A stretch of DNA of 64,000 bases from Myxococcota bacterium (lineage in GTDB: Bacteria; Myxococcota_A; UBA796; JAFGLY01). The DNA lies in contig JAJRWT010000102.1 of assembly GCA_024276675.1 (NCBI GenBank), forward strand, positions 36,430 to 100,429, written 5' to 3'. The notes below the pieces were generated by a model. It ran no database searches. It worked only from the letters and a program-made list of their open reading frames with translations, and was not told the origin of the DNA. The translations under genes and the position numbers were made by a program. This document shows, in pieces, positions 34,364-43,470 of this stretch (the stretch's first letter is position 1; each line of letters begins with the position of its first letter).

Positions 34364-34786
34364 TTTTGTCCTCTGTCAGTTCGGGGGGTGGCTTGGTCGC
34401 GAAACCCGTTCAGCCTGCTTCGCACCACCCCGGGAACCGTGTTTTCCAGGCGCCAGGTGTGGCGTTTGGGCAGGTACGCCCGTTGGGCTCTTCAGATGGT
34501 CCCTGCTCCAGAGCCATCGCCATCCGCACGATGAAACGGGAAATAACATCCAGTGGCCGACTCGTAGACTTCAACCGGCGCTTGCTAGCATGATTCTGGG
34601 CAGTCGGCAAGGCCCCTCACCCCGTGCTCGGAAGAAAAAGATGCATCCTGGGCGCACAACAGCCGCAAAATCCCGGCAACGAGCCGCCAATGAGCTGGGT
34701 TCCGGGAAGAACCACGACACGATCCACCAACGGCAACGCGACATCCCGACCATTGTGGCAGCAGACACCCGCCATTCAGAAGGCTT
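34364..34786. other. Intergenic region upstream of rpmB, no gene seen
   Basis: The 423 bases between the small protein's stop (34787) and the rpmB start hold no supported gene. A TTG-started frame at 34410-34610 has no ribosome site or homology. A TTGCCG-N17-TAGCAA string near 34570-34610 on the minus strand is a weak promoter candidate for rpmB. Confidence 0.35.
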
Positions 34787-34996
34787 TCAACCCCGTGGTG
34801 CCAGCGCGATACCCACCTCGACGTTTTGATCCACCTCGATGATCCCGCGACTGGGTGGGGTCGCTTCGTCGGAACCTCCGGGGGGATCCCTGGCAGGAGG
34901 CTTTTCAGGAATCCTTATGCGAAGCGGAATGCTGGCAGAATCTGGGTTGCGATGCTGGTTCTGCCGGATCCTTTCTATGATGTAGGCATCGAGCAT
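34787..34996 (-). CDS. Small conserved-looking protein (69 residues)
   Basis: The protein begins MLDAYIIERIRQNQ, an opening I associate with a family of tiny proteins found in Myxococcota and relatives, and continues as a proline- and charge-rich tail (IPLRIRIPEKPP). No signal peptide or catalytic motif is present and function is unknown. Support is good: GGAGGGG sits before ATG 34996, and a sigma-70-like promoter lies about 40 bases upstream. It stands alone between rpmB and the DUF2520 gene. Confidence 0.72.
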   Translation of the reverse strand: MLDAYIIERIRQNQHRNPDSASIPLRIRIPEKPPARDPPGGSDEATPPSRGIIEVDQNVEVGIALAPRG

Positions 34997-35037
34997 GTAA
35001 CCCCTCCGGATGCCCAGGCACCTGGACTCTATCTATA

Positions 35038-35065
35038 AGTATAGCACCGGTTTTCCCAGGGGCAA
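35038..35065 (-). promoter_or_regulatory. Sigma-70-like promoter of the small MLDAYII gene
   Basis: On the minus strand TTGCCC (35065-35060), a 16-base spacer and TATACT (35043-35038) match four and five of six consensus positions. It lies 42 bases upstream of the ATG, with a good ribosome binding site between, which suits a short leader. Confidence 0.6.
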
Positions 35066-35157
35066 CTCCACAAGGTAGGCTGGCTGCTCATGTTGAAGGC
35101 ACAACAACCGGATGGGAACCGCCAAGGTCTGAATCGGCAACCCGGCCCTGTGCAGAA

Positions 35158-35934
35158 TCATTCTTCCAACGGTTCGTTCAAGGCTTCTTTCATCAGGCGG
35201 AGTTCCCTGGCGGGAACACCACGCTTCCTGGCAAGCTCCAGCGCTCTGTGGGCAAGCTGCTCGTACATGGCCAACAGCTCCGGCCTGGCATGGGAAATGG
35301 CAAAGCGATGATCCTGCACGGCATCGGCATCAGCGCGTGCATACGGCCCGGTCAAAGCGTTGACCGGGCCGCTTTCCGCCACGTTGACCAATGCGCCGGA
35401 TACCAGCGGATACAACAGGCGAACCGCATCGTCGGACTGGACACCGATGCACTCCAGAAGACCCGCGGCGTCTGCCAGTAGAGCCACCGATAGATTCCCG
35501 GCCATCACGCATGCCGCATGGTACAGACGCCTGTCTCCTGGAACCGGTACCGGCTCCATGCCAAGTGACCGGGCCAGAGACCCGGCAATGCTGACGGCTT
35601 CGGGATCTCCCGCAACCGCCGCGGGAACACCCGCCAACCGTGGAACCACCAACTCCGGACCTGGAAACGACATCAGTGGATGCAGGCTTCCCGCGGGGCT
35701 GTGAGGCCTAAGGACTTCATGCTCCAGGCGAGCGCTGGCATGCAGGACGATGCTCCCCGATGGCACCAGGGAAGCCACACTCTTCACCGAAGTGTCGGAT
35801 ACGGTGATCCAGGTCAAGTCCGCAGATGGCACCGACTGACCACGACTCCATGTCACTACTTCGTGGCCAGCATCTCTCAGAAGAGGGACCATGGTGCGCC
35901 CAAACCGCCCCAATCCCATTACGAGGACTCTCAT
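35158..35934 (-). CDS. Rossmann-fold DUF2520 protein (6-phosphogluconate dehydrogenase-like fold)
   Basis: The 258-residue protein has an N-terminal dinucleotide site MRVLVMGLGRFGRTMVPLL and the DUF2520 features GSLHPLMSFPGP and LYHAACVMAGNLSVALLADA in its second half. The fold is that of NAD(P)-dependent beta-hydroxyacid dehydrogenases; DUF2520 proteins occur near panB/panC but their reaction is not established. Its ATG overlaps the stop of the Rieske gene by ATGA, so a flavin/iron-sulfur redox partner is plausible. Confidence 0.82.
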   Translation of the reverse strand: MRVLVMGLGRFGRTMVPLLRDAGHEVVTWSRGQSVPSADLTWITVSDTSVKSVASLVPSGSIVLHASARLEHEVLRPHSPAGSLHPLMSFPGPELVVPRLAGVPAAVAGDPEAVSIAGSLARSLGMEPVPVPGDRRLYHAACVMAGNLSVALLADAAGLLECIGVQSDDAVRLLYPLVSGALVNVAESGPVNALTGPYARADADAVQDHRFAISHARPELLAMYEQLAHRALELARKRGVPARELRLMKEALNEPLEE

Positions 35935-36491
35935 CCAGGCTCCCCGCTACGTTCACCTACCTCTGCCCGTGGCGATGAATTCATCTTCAAACAGATCCGA
36001 CCATCCATTACTTCAACTTGAAAGGTTTCCAACGAAAGCCTCGTATCCACCTTGCACGCGCCATCTCTCAAGTCATAGGTCCAACCGTGATGGGGGCAGG
36101 ATATGGTGTGCCCTTCAAGAGTACCCTCGGCCAGCGGACCATTTGCATGCAGGCAGGTGTTGGATAGCGCGTGGACCTTGCCATCGACATCGGCCAGGAG
36201 CAAGGACCTGCCGTCAAGGAAGATCTCCCTGGTCTGTCCGGGGCGCAGCGCGCTACGTTCCAGTACCACTCTATACCCCCGGGGAATGGTCGTGTCAGGG
36301 CCCTGCCCTGGTATGGTGGACGGCGCGGCGTTGCAGCCAGGTGGACCACGGGAACCATTCTGTGATCTGCCAGCACCGGGTCGCGGGCAGATGGCAGACC
36401 GCAGCGTAGTAACAGCGCCCTTGACGAGGGATACAAGACGGGAACGAACGCCGTCCGGTCTGCCCAGAATCAAGGTCTTGAGAATACTCAT
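35931..36491 (-). CDS. Rieske [2Fe-2S] domain protein
   Basis: A 186-residue protein with a Rieske cluster site, CLHANG and CPHHGW, with spacing of the ferredoxin type (CxH-x16-17-CxxH). The N-terminal 90 residues are a basic, low-complexity region with no membrane anchor of the bc1 type, so it is a soluble electron carrier or regulator. ATG 36491 is favoured because GGAGGG precedes it. Coupled to the DUF2520 gene by ATGA. Confidence 0.85.
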   Translation of the reverse strand: MSILKTLILGRPDGVRSRLVSLVKGAVTTLRSAICPRPGAGRSQNGSRGPPGCNAAPSTIPGQGPDTTIPRGYRVVLERSALRPGQTREIFLDGRSLLLADVDGKVHALSNTCLHANGPLAEGTLEGHTISCPHHGWTYDLRDGACKVDTRLSLETFQVEVMDGRICLKMNSSPRAEVGERSGEPG

Positions 36492-36794
36492 GTGACCCTC
36501 CGGCAATTTGCTGTCTGGGGTTGGGGCTCACCAAGAATACCCGTATCCGGACACCGCCCCAATCCCCCCGGTATCAACACACATCGCCGACGCATACACG
36601 ATATACCGCGTCTATCGTGCCTTGCCAGTTTCCACCGTGAACGGTGAATCCAGCGGAAGGCCCTCCCGAAAAACACCTGTGGGGTGGGTTCCCGGGTGCA
36701 GGCGGCAGGACGGAACATTTTCAGGCCAGCCTCGGAAGACGAAGCCGCTCCGCCGAATATATTGCCATGACACCACTGCCACGATCAAGAAACC

Positions 36795-37331
36795 ATGGAC
36801 CTTATCATGCTCAGAAACCGGATGAAACGTATCTTTTCGCGAGCAAACACCAAGCTTCGCGAGATCAATCGCAACCTTGGCGGCGACGGCACCGACTACA
36901 GCCCCCCACCGCCCGCCCGGGATGCCGTACAGATCCCGGACGATCAGATCCCCCCCCATCTCACCATCCAACCAGGCCGAGGCGATGCACCAGGCCCCAA
37001 CCACAAGAGCGATGTGAGCATCTCCTGGGTATCAGCACAGATTGTCTCCGGGGTCGCACCTTTCCTCATCGACCTGCGCCCTCCATCGGAATACTCGCAT
37101 GGTCACATCCCCGGGGCCATCTCCATGTACCAGATCTCGCCTGCTGATCACGGCGAGCGCCTGCCAGACAAGGAACTGCAGGTGGTGCTATACGATGAAG
37201 ATGGTCTGGGCCCCAGCGAGCAGGAGGCCCAGCGCCTCCGAAAGGCCGGCTGGGCCAGATCTCGCAGATTGGTGGGCGGGTTCCAGGCATGGAGGAAGGC
37301 TGGAGAGCCCATCGACCAGCGGTCGAGTTGA
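36795..37331 (+). CDS. Rhodanese-like protein lacking the catalytic cysteine
   Basis: The last 100 residues of this 178-residue protein fit a rhodanese domain: FLIDLRPPSEYSHGHIPGAI, then a strand (LQVVLYDEDGLGPSEQEAQRL) and GGFQAWRKAG. At the active-site loop, where sulfurtransferases have Cys, the sequence is YDEDG, so this is a non-catalytic, binding-type domain. The first 75 residues are low complexity. ATG codons at 36795 and 36807 are both possible. A terminator lies about 210 bases downstream. Confidence 0.8.
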   Translation: MDLIMLRNRMKRIFSRANTKLREINRNLGGDGTDYSPPPPARDAVQIPDDQIPPHLTIQPGRGDAPGPNHKSDVSISWVSAQIVSGVAPFLIDLRPPSEYSHGHIPGAISMYQISPADHGERLPDKELQVVLYDEDGLGPSEQEAQRLRKAGWARSRRLVGGFQAWRKAGEPIDQRSS

Positions 37332-37423
37332 TAGAACCCGCCGGGAAAGCTCATGCCTACTGCGGAACGCAAGGCGCTACTGCACGGCCCTGGCCGACAT
37401 CGCGCAAGTTCCCATACTCCCAA

Positions 37424-37445
37424 CCTCCCCACAAATGGGGGGAGG
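37424..37445. repeat. GC-rich hairpin CCTCCCC/GGGGAGG
   Basis: A seven-base inverted repeat with a short A-rich loop in the 290-base gap between the rhodanese-like and lytic transglycosylase genes. No T run follows on either strand. It is the first of three hairpins in this gap. Confidence 0.45.
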
Positions 37446-37451
37446 AGCTTC

Positions 37452-37469
37452 GGCGTATTACAATACGCC
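37452..37469. repeat. Perfect hairpin GGCGTATT/AATACGCC
   Basis: An eight-base perfect inverted repeat with a two-base centre, seven bases after the previous hairpin. Base composition here is lower in GC than in the neighbours. It could be a protein-binding operator or part of a structured RNA. Confidence 0.5.
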
Positions 37470-37537
37470 TTCGCCGCGCAATATCGGCCGGAGCCCGTCT
37501 CGCTGCGCGCCTGGCGTCCCTCGCCACGGTATGAGCG

Positions 37538-37559
37538 GGCTGCCGTCGGCAGCCTTTTT
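37538..37559 (+). terminator. Rho-independent terminator
   Basis: GGCTGCC and GGCAGCC arms with a three-base loop are followed by TTTTT on the plus strand, a textbook intrinsic terminator. It lies 207 bases after the rhodanese-like gene and 62 bases before the lytic transglycosylase, so it isolates the two units. The distance from the upstream gene suggests something may be transcribed in between. Confidence 0.8.
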
Positions 37560-37621
37560 CCCGACGACTTATATGCCTCGAAGAAATCGGACACAATCAT
37601 GCCCCCTGACCAGTGGAATCC

Positions 37622-40372
37622 ATGAAACGTATATTCGCTTCGGCCACGACCTTGCTGTGCCTCGGCCAGTTCTTCCTGGCAACCCACAGGGCTATGGCGG
37701 ACAGCCCCACTTTATCGACGGAGTCCATCAACTCCGTTTCAGAGCCTCTTTCGATGGAGAGTGCCCCCGCACCCAGCCCCGAAAACCCATGGGTGGCAAT
37801 ATCCTGGAGAGACGGTTCGAGCCTTCTTCCAGCAGTACTCGACTTCGATCCCGTCTCTCCCCTCCCCACAGGCATCGATCCCCTCTCGATGGCCATAGAA
37901 CAACGTCTCGGTGGTCGCCCATCCGATGCAGCGCGCATCCTGTCCGACTGGTTCGCCGGCAGACTGGATGGACTTCATCCACTGGGCAGCTACCGGTACA
38001 AGCTTCGGGGCAGGTTCCTGCTTGGCTGGCTCTACAAGGGCATGGGCATGGAAAACCTGGCATCCGAAAACTTCACGAAGGCTCGCCTCTCCGTCGATTC
38101 CCTGGCCGAGTACGCCGCATGGTACGAAGCCAGGGCCGACTTCCTGCGAGGCAGGCACCAGGTTGCTGCCCGTGAGTGCAGGCACTACCGTCAGGAATGG
38201 CCGGAAGGCAGGTTCAGCATGGACTGCCTCCTGCTCATGGGCGAAGCCTACACGGCATCGGGATACCGCGATCCCGCCATCCTGGCTTTCCAGGAGTACA
38301 TCCAACGGTACCCCGAGCATCCGGATCAAGAACTCGCTCGCCTGGGGATGGCAAGGGCAACGGCCAACCGCAACGTCGAGGCAGGCCTGCGACAGCTCTC
38401 CGCCATATCCCTCAACTACAGCTACCCCACCACCAGGACCGCCGCCCTGATTGCAATCGAAGAACTCTCTGGGCAAGACATGAAGTCGGTCCAACCCGAA
38501 AACACCCAGGAGCGTATTCAGCTCGCATCGTCAGCGCTTCGAGCAAAGCAGACCCACCTGGCCTGGGAACTCTTCCGACAAATCCGCCAGGCATCATTTT
38601 CCGACCCCGGCCTGACGGACTGGGTCGAGTCCAACCTGTCCAGGTTCCGATGGAGGACCCGCCAATACCCGGAGCTGGTGAGCAGCCTGATACGTGAGTA
38701 CGAGTCCGCCCCGGACGGCGAAACCTGTTGGCAGATTAACCGTGCCCTGGCACGCGGAGGCTACTGGGCCGACGCCGCCAAATGGGGCGAGCGCGGTCTG
38801 CATGAACATTCCAGCCACCGGCGTTGGAGGCATGCCCACGAAAACGTTGCCTTGGCACTGACCAATTCAGGACAGTACACACAAGCAGCAGCGATGTGGG
38901 ACCGGCTGGGTAGAACCGGTGGCAACCTGGGTGGGCGGGCACGATGGATGGCAGCGTATACAACCTTCAAGGCGGGAAACCTGGATGAAGCCGACAAGCG
39001 CCTCCGAGAAGTCATCGCCAGTGATTCCCGCCGCGCCACCAGAGCCAGCTACTACCGCGCAAGGCTGCTTTCGGCCAGCGGAGACCCGGAGGCGGCCAGC
39101 AGGGCCTACGCGGGGCTCCTGGCCGCCGAGCCAAACGACTGGTACTCCATGCTTGCCAGAGCCCGGTTGGGCCTCTCATCCGGCAATTCCCACGAAAGGA
39201 CAGGGTTCTGGCCAGCTCCCATTCCGCCCGACCCAAGCCCTCCAGAGCCCACTCCCATCAAGCCCGTCCATACGCTGGCTGATCCCAGGGCCTCCCACCT
39301 GCTCCCGGCAAAGCCATCATCCTCCTTCAACTGGGCCTTCCTGCGATGGATGCCCGGCGCGTCGACGGCAGCGCAACTGACACGGGAGCCAGAGGGCCAT
39401 GGATCTCCAACCGCCCCAACTCCACCTTCGTGGGGAGAAGAATCACTGGACGCCCCCCCGGAAACTGGCTCCAATCCCCTGCTCCCTCCCAACAGCTACG
39501 AACCGGGCCCCTACTTCGACCCAGCCTCCGCCAGGCCTGTGCTGGCCTCCTTCGTGGCTGCACATGCCTCAACCTGGAACCTTCTCCCCACCGCGCTGGC
39601 ACTGGCGGATGCTGGAGTCTACGAACTGGCGTCCGAAATAATTGGCAGGGTCTACGAAGATGTCGAAGAAGCCCTCGCCAACAGCTCCGAACCCGCTTCC
39701 CACCGTGTCTACCTGCCACAATCAAGCTGGCGGCAGATCTTCCTCTACACCCACGATCACCACCACGGCTCACGTTTCTGCATGGGCATGGACAAGTACG
39801 CCTCCGACGACGAGTCCCGCCGCCAGGCCCTTCGCCTGGCCTACCCGGCGGCCTTCGCCCAGTACGTCTGGCCGGAAGCCCGCGCCAACGACCTCGACCC
39901 GCTCTTCACGACGGCCTTGATGCGCCAAGAAAGCCTCTACTGCCCGTGGGCGCTGTCCAGGACCGGGGCTCGTGGTGTCATGCAGATCATGCCCACCACC
40001 GGCGCGCTCATCGCAAATGATCTCGGCCTGCTCTCCTTTTCCACAAGAAGCCTCGAAAATCCCATTATAAACATACAATACGGCTCCTGGTACCTGGGCA
40101 GGCTCATGAAACGCTTCCATGGCTCGCTGCCCATGGCCGCTGCGGCCTACAACGCAGGGCCCCACAACGTCCATGCCTGGTTCCGTGATCTCTACAGCAC
40201 CCTGGAGATCGACGACCTGGTGGAACAGATACCCGTGGATGAAACTCGCAATTACGTCCGCCGGGTGATGGCTTTCTACGCCAGGTACGTGAGTATCTAC
40301 GCAGCTCCGGGCAGTTTCGTGAACGTGGACCTCAGGGTTGAAGGCGACGATCCCACCGTAATAGACTATTGA
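37622..40372 (+). CDS. Soluble lytic murein transglycosylase-type protein (Slt-like)
   Basis: This 916-residue periplasmic enzyme would cleave peptidoglycan glycan strands to 1,6-anhydro ends. It starts with a signal peptide (MKRIFASATTLLCLGQFFLA), has a long TPR-like helical superstructure (residues about 80-600) and ends in an SLT domain: ALMRQES with catalytic E770, SRTGARGVMQIMPTTG, NIQYGSWYLGRLM and AAAYNAGPHNV. It is larger than E. coli Slt70 by about 270 residues, with a proline-rich linker near 530-620. ATG 37622 begins the signal peptide. The pentaheme cytochrome gene follows 57 bases later. Confidence 0.9.
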   Translation: MKRIFASATTLLCLGQFFLATHRAMADSPTLSTESINSVSEPLSMESAPAPSPENPWVAISWRDGSSLLPAVLDFDPVSPLPTGIDPLSMAIEQRLGGRPSDAARILSDWFAGRLDGLHPLGSYRYKLRGRFLLGWLYKGMGMENLASENFTKARLSVDSLAEYAAWYEARADFLRGRHQVAARECRHYRQEWPEGRFSMDCLLLMGEAYTASGYRDPAILAFQEYIQRYPEHPDQELARLGMARATANRNVEAGLRQLSAISLNYSYPTTRTAALIAIEELSGQDMKSVQPENTQERIQLASSALRAKQTHLAWELFRQIRQASFSDPGLTDWVESNLSRFRWRTRQYPELVSSLIREYESAPDGETCWQINRALARGGYWADAAKWGERGLHEHSSHRRWRHAHENVALALTNSGQYTQAAAMWDRLGRTGGNLGGRARWMAAYTTFKAGNLDEADKRLREVIASDSRRATRASYYRARLLSASGDPEAASRAYAGLLAAEPNDWYSMLARARLGLSSGNSHERTGFWPAPIPPDPSPPEPTPIKPVHTLADPRASHLLPAKPSSSFNWAFLRWMPGASTAAQLTREPEGHGSPTAPTPPSWGEESLDAPPETGSNPLLPPNSYEPGPYFDPASARPVLASFVAAHASTWNLLPTALALADAGVYELASEIIGRVYEDVEEALANSSEPASHRVYLPQSSWRQIFLYTHDHHHGSRFCMGMDKYASDDESRRQALRLAYPAAFAQYVWPEARANDLDPLFTTALMRQESLYCPWALSRTGARGVMQIMPTTGALIANDLGLLSFSTRSLENPIINIQYGSWYLGRLMKRFHGSLPMAAAAYNAGPHNVHAWFRDLYSTLEIDDLVEQIPVDETRNYVRRVMAFYARYVSIYAAPGSFVNVDLRVEGDDPTVIDY

Positions 40373-40429
40373 GTCCCTCCTGGGGCCTGCAGAGACATCA
40401 CCATCGGAAGAACAAGCCCTCGCACACAA

Positions 40430-41608
40430 TTGGACAGGGGTTCAAGGATTATACATCACAGACTCACAATGCTCATGGGCCTGGCCGGCCTGGTGGCCAT
40501 CGCCTGGACAGATGGCAACGACCACCTCCCTTCCCAGGCGGACCCCATTCCCGTGGCCACTCCATTGCCAGAAAGCCCGGCCCCGGGGCGGCTCTTTGCG
40601 TCGGGGCTTCCACTGGCTCCCATGGAGCCTCCCATGGGCCTGTCCAGTATCTCTTCCCAGGCTTGCAACGCTTGCCACTATTCCATCCACGACGAGTGGG
40701 CCTCCAGCGCCCACGCCTCATCATGGAAATCACCGCGTGTTATGAAGGCTGCCAGGGACGCTGGCGATCCCACGGCATGCAAGGCTTGCCATCTTCCGCT
40801 ACAAAACCAGCATTCCAGCTTGACAAAGAGTTATCAGACCGAAAAACTCTCCATGCCCGTACTCTCTCCCAACCCTTCCTGGGATCCCACCCTGCAGGTT
40901 GAAGGAGTCACTTGCGCAGCATGTCACATTAGAGATGGCGTAGTTCTCGGCCCAAGGGCCACTGCAGCCGCCCCCCATCCTGTACGCCAGAGCGACGACA
41001 TCGGGTCGCCCATGTCTTGCTCACCCTGCCATCAATTGAGCATCACAGGAACTGAAGCACCCTACTACGACACATACGGCGAATGGCGCAGGTCAGCCTA
41101 CCGCGAAGCTGGAATAGGCTGCAAGGACTGCCATATGCCCCTACGTTCGTCCATGATCACCGCATCTCGTTTTGCGAGCCACCGGAGCCACCTCGTCACG
41201 GCGGATGTGTCCAGAGCCTTGAGCCTGCTCATGTCCCTGGACAGCCCGCGATTGACCAGGGGAGAAGCCTTTGGCGGATCACTGTTGCTTCAAAACACGG
41301 GGGCGGGCCACTACTTTCCCACTGGTTCGCCCCTCGGAACCATTACCCTGCAGATGGCCGCATACCAGGGCGACACCCCCCGGAGCGCACCATTCACCTA
41401 CAGGTTGGGCTGGCCAACAGCCGAAGAAAACGGCACAGGGCCGCTACCAGACACTCGCATTCCTCCAGGAGGGCAGGTGGAAGTCTCCTTTACGATCACG
41501 GTTCCTCAGAAGTCTCCTGCCGGTGATGCCGAGCTACGGGTTATCCTGGTTCGCAGCGGTTCCGAAGAAGTGCTTCTGACCCGAAACTATCCCATCACCA
41601 TCCAATAG
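40430..41608 (+). CDS. Secreted pentaheme c-type cytochrome
   Basis: The 392-residue protein contains five CxxCH heme sites (CNACH, CKACH, CAACH, CSPCH, CKDCH) in the first 240 residues and a C-terminal domain with beta strands and no hemes. A hydrophobic N-terminus (LTMLMGLAGLVAIAW) directs export. The layout resembles cytochrome c554-like periplasmic electron carriers. The start may be TTG 40430, which keeps a basic n-region, or ATG 40469. It follows the lytic transglycosylase; no reductase genes are nearby, so its partners are not known. Confidence 0.88.
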   Translation: MDRGSRIIHHRLTMLMGLAGLVAIAWTDGNDHLPSQADPIPVATPLPESPAPGRLFASGLPLAPMEPPMGLSSISSQACNACHYSIHDEWASSAHASSWKSPRVMKAARDAGDPTACKACHLPLQNQHSSLTKSYQTEKLSMPVLSPNPSWDPTLQVEGVTCAACHIRDGVVLGPRATAAAPHPVRQSDDIGSPMSCSPCHQLSITGTEAPYYDTYGEWRRSAYREAGIGCKDCHMPLRSSMITASRFASHRSHLVTADVSRALSLLMSLDSPRLTRGEAFGGSLLLQNTGAGHYFPTGSPLGTITLQMAAYQGDTPRSAPFTYRLGWPTAEENGTGPLPDTRIPPGGQVEVSFTITVPQKSPAGDAELRVILVRSGSEEVLLTRNYPITIQ

Positions 41609-41678
41609 CAGCCTGACATGGGCAGCCTGCCCTGCCACCATCCCACAACAGAACCTACCACCTGCACCGGGAGCCACC

Positions 41679-42884
41679 ATGACTGTCTTCTTCTCGCGTA
41701 CAGATATCGGCTGCAGACGAAAGCACAATGAAGATGCCTTCCTATGCGACGCCGAAAACGGTGTTTTCCTGGTGGCCGACGGTGTCGGAGGGCGCGCCGC
41801 CGGCGAAGTGGCTGCGGCACTGACCGTTGAAACCTTCCGCCAGGCAGCCCCCCTCCTGCGCGACACTGTAGATGCCTACACCAAGGCTCCCAGCCGCAAG
41901 ACCCTGAACCTGGTACTCGAAACCCTGGACGACACCAGCCAACAAGCCAGTCGCCAGGTCTACGAAGCTGCCAACCGCCAGAACCACCGCGGAATGACGA
42001 CCACGCTGGTGGCCGTGCTTGTGGGGGGCGGCACAGCTTTCGTCGCCCATGTGGGCGATTCAAGGGCCTATCTCATCAGGAATGGTAGCATTCGCCAACT
42101 CACCGAGGATCACTCGATGGTGAACGAGCTGGTGCGAAGCAACCAGATGTCTCGCGAGGACGCCGTCAAGAGCAGGTACCGCAACGTGATCACCCGTGCC
42201 ATCGGGCTCCACCCGACCGTGCAACCGGATCTACTCACGGTCGAGATCCTCCCCGGAGACCGACTGATGCTGAATTCCGACGGTCTCAGCGACGTACTGC
42301 CCGAAGATCTTCTCTGCCGCCTGGGCAGCCTCCCCGACATGGAAGAAGCCTCCGACGCCCTGCTGGACGAAACCCTCAACAGGGGCGCTCCCGACAACGT
42401 CACCCTGGTGCTGCTGCAACCCGAGGCCAACCCACAGGCCGAGGCGGCCATCGCCAGAGCACGCATCATGGAGCGCCTGTTCCTGTTCAAGGACCTTCCG
42501 TTCCACGCCAGGTTACGAGTCAGCAGAATCTGTGACGAAGTATTCTTTACTCCCAACCAGGACATCGTCACGCAGTCCGAGGCCGGAAAGACCATGTACG
42601 TCGTGGTTCAGGGCGAGGTATCCGTGTCGGTGGACGGCGTCGAGTTGGCCAGGCTTGGGCCAGGGCAGCACTTCGGCGAGATCGCCCTGGCGGATCAGAA
42701 ACCACGTTCTGCGACCGTAACGGGCCAGAGCTTTGGGAGCCTGCTCACCATCCGGCAAGATCATCTGCTGGGCTTCTGCAACCGAGAACCAGTGCTGGGG
42801 AACCAGTTGCTCTGGAAGCTGCTTCGTACCCTGGGAGAACGACTGCGGGAGACCAACGCCAAGCTGGCGAGCACCGACTGGTAG
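41679..42884 (+). CDS. PP2C-type protein phosphatase fused to a cyclic-nucleotide-binding domain
   Basis: This 401-residue protein pairs two signalling modules. Residues 1-250 are a PP2C Ser/Thr phosphatase with metal-binding motifs TDIGCRRKHNEDAF, VADGVGG, HVGDSRAYLI, DGLSD and GAPDNVTLVLL. Residues about 265-395 are a cNMP-binding domain with FFTPNQDIVTQSEAG and the phosphate-binding GEIALADQKPRSATV. Binding of cAMP or cGMP would then control dephosphorylation. GGGAG precedes ATG 41679. It appears to be a single-gene unit. Ligand is inferred from the fold only. Confidence 0.9.
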   Translation: MTVFFSRTDIGCRRKHNEDAFLCDAENGVFLVADGVGGRAAGEVAAALTVETFRQAAPLLRDTVDAYTKAPSRKTLNLVLETLDDTSQQASRQVYEAANRQNHRGMTTTLVAVLVGGGTAFVAHVGDSRAYLIRNGSIRQLTEDHSMVNELVRSNQMSREDAVKSRYRNVITRAIGLHPTVQPDLLTVEILPGDRLMLNSDGLSDVLPEDLLCRLGSLPDMEEASDALLDETLNRGAPDNVTLVLLQPEANPQAEAAIARARIMERLFLFKDLPFHARLRVSRICDEVFFTPNQDIVTQSEAGKTMYVVVQGEVSVSVDGVELARLGPGQHFGEIALADQKPRSATVTGQSFGSLLTIRQDHLLGFCNREPVLGNQLLWKLLRTLGERLRETNAKLASTDW

Positions 42885-42959
42885 CCGGCCCGCCAGCCAG
42901 AAACCCTCCCCGGATTCCATCATCCCCCTGACCACACCCTCTTGTCGAAAGCGCCGCAC

Positions 42960-43331
42960 ATGAAACGACACCAACGCCGCGGCCTCCCGTCCACCCCGCC
43001 GGTCCTGCCACCATTGGCAGCATTGTTGGCATTTTCTGGCATCATGGGCACATCGTGCGCTGATACCGTTCAATACACCATGGGAACCGGTGCCGTCTAC
43101 AACACGAGCTGCGCCGCCAGGATGGCGGTGGACGGCGACACCTACTTCGCTCTCTGCGATCCCCCGATTTGTAGCGAAGGGTTCAAATCCGTCGGAATCA
43201 GCCATTTGGCCGTGGCCCTGGATCCAGGGACCAAGGTCATCGGCAACGCCCAGCGAATCTGCGTCCAGGACATGAGCCAGTTGGCATCATCCGGCAACAT
43301 CGTGGTCGATGGCAAGTCGTTGAGCGAGTGA
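42960..43331 (+). CDS. Small secreted protein, unknown
   Basis: The 123-residue protein has a signal-peptide-like start (MKRHQRRG, then a hydrophobic LPPLAALLAFSGIMG) and four to five cysteines after it, including a Cys just past the hydrophobic core that could be a lipobox (GTSC, non-canonical). No family recognised. ATG 42960 is used; a TTG at 42942 would add six residues. It converges with the DHH gene. Confidence 0.6.
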   Translation: MKRHQRRGLPSTPPVLPPLAALLAFSGIMGTSCADTVQYTMGTGAVYNTSCAARMAVDGDTYFALCDPPICSEGFKSVGISHLAVALDPGTKVIGNAQRICVQDMSQLASSGNIVVDGKSLSE

Positions 43332-43470
43332 CCGTTCCCCCGGACCGTCGAAAAACCAACACCCGCTGCACTATGTCGCGCAAGGGCCGGCGCAACAGCG
43401 GCTGGCACTCAGTGGCAGACATGAGCTTTCCCGGCGGCTCCCAGGGAACCGAAGGTTGGCGTCCTGCAAG

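Noticed and set aside
35106..35119. AACCGGATGGGAAC, similar to the terminal repeat of the hairpin family
   Set aside because: Only 12 bases match the terminal repeat and no adjoining internal sequence matches, so I do not count it as another copy.
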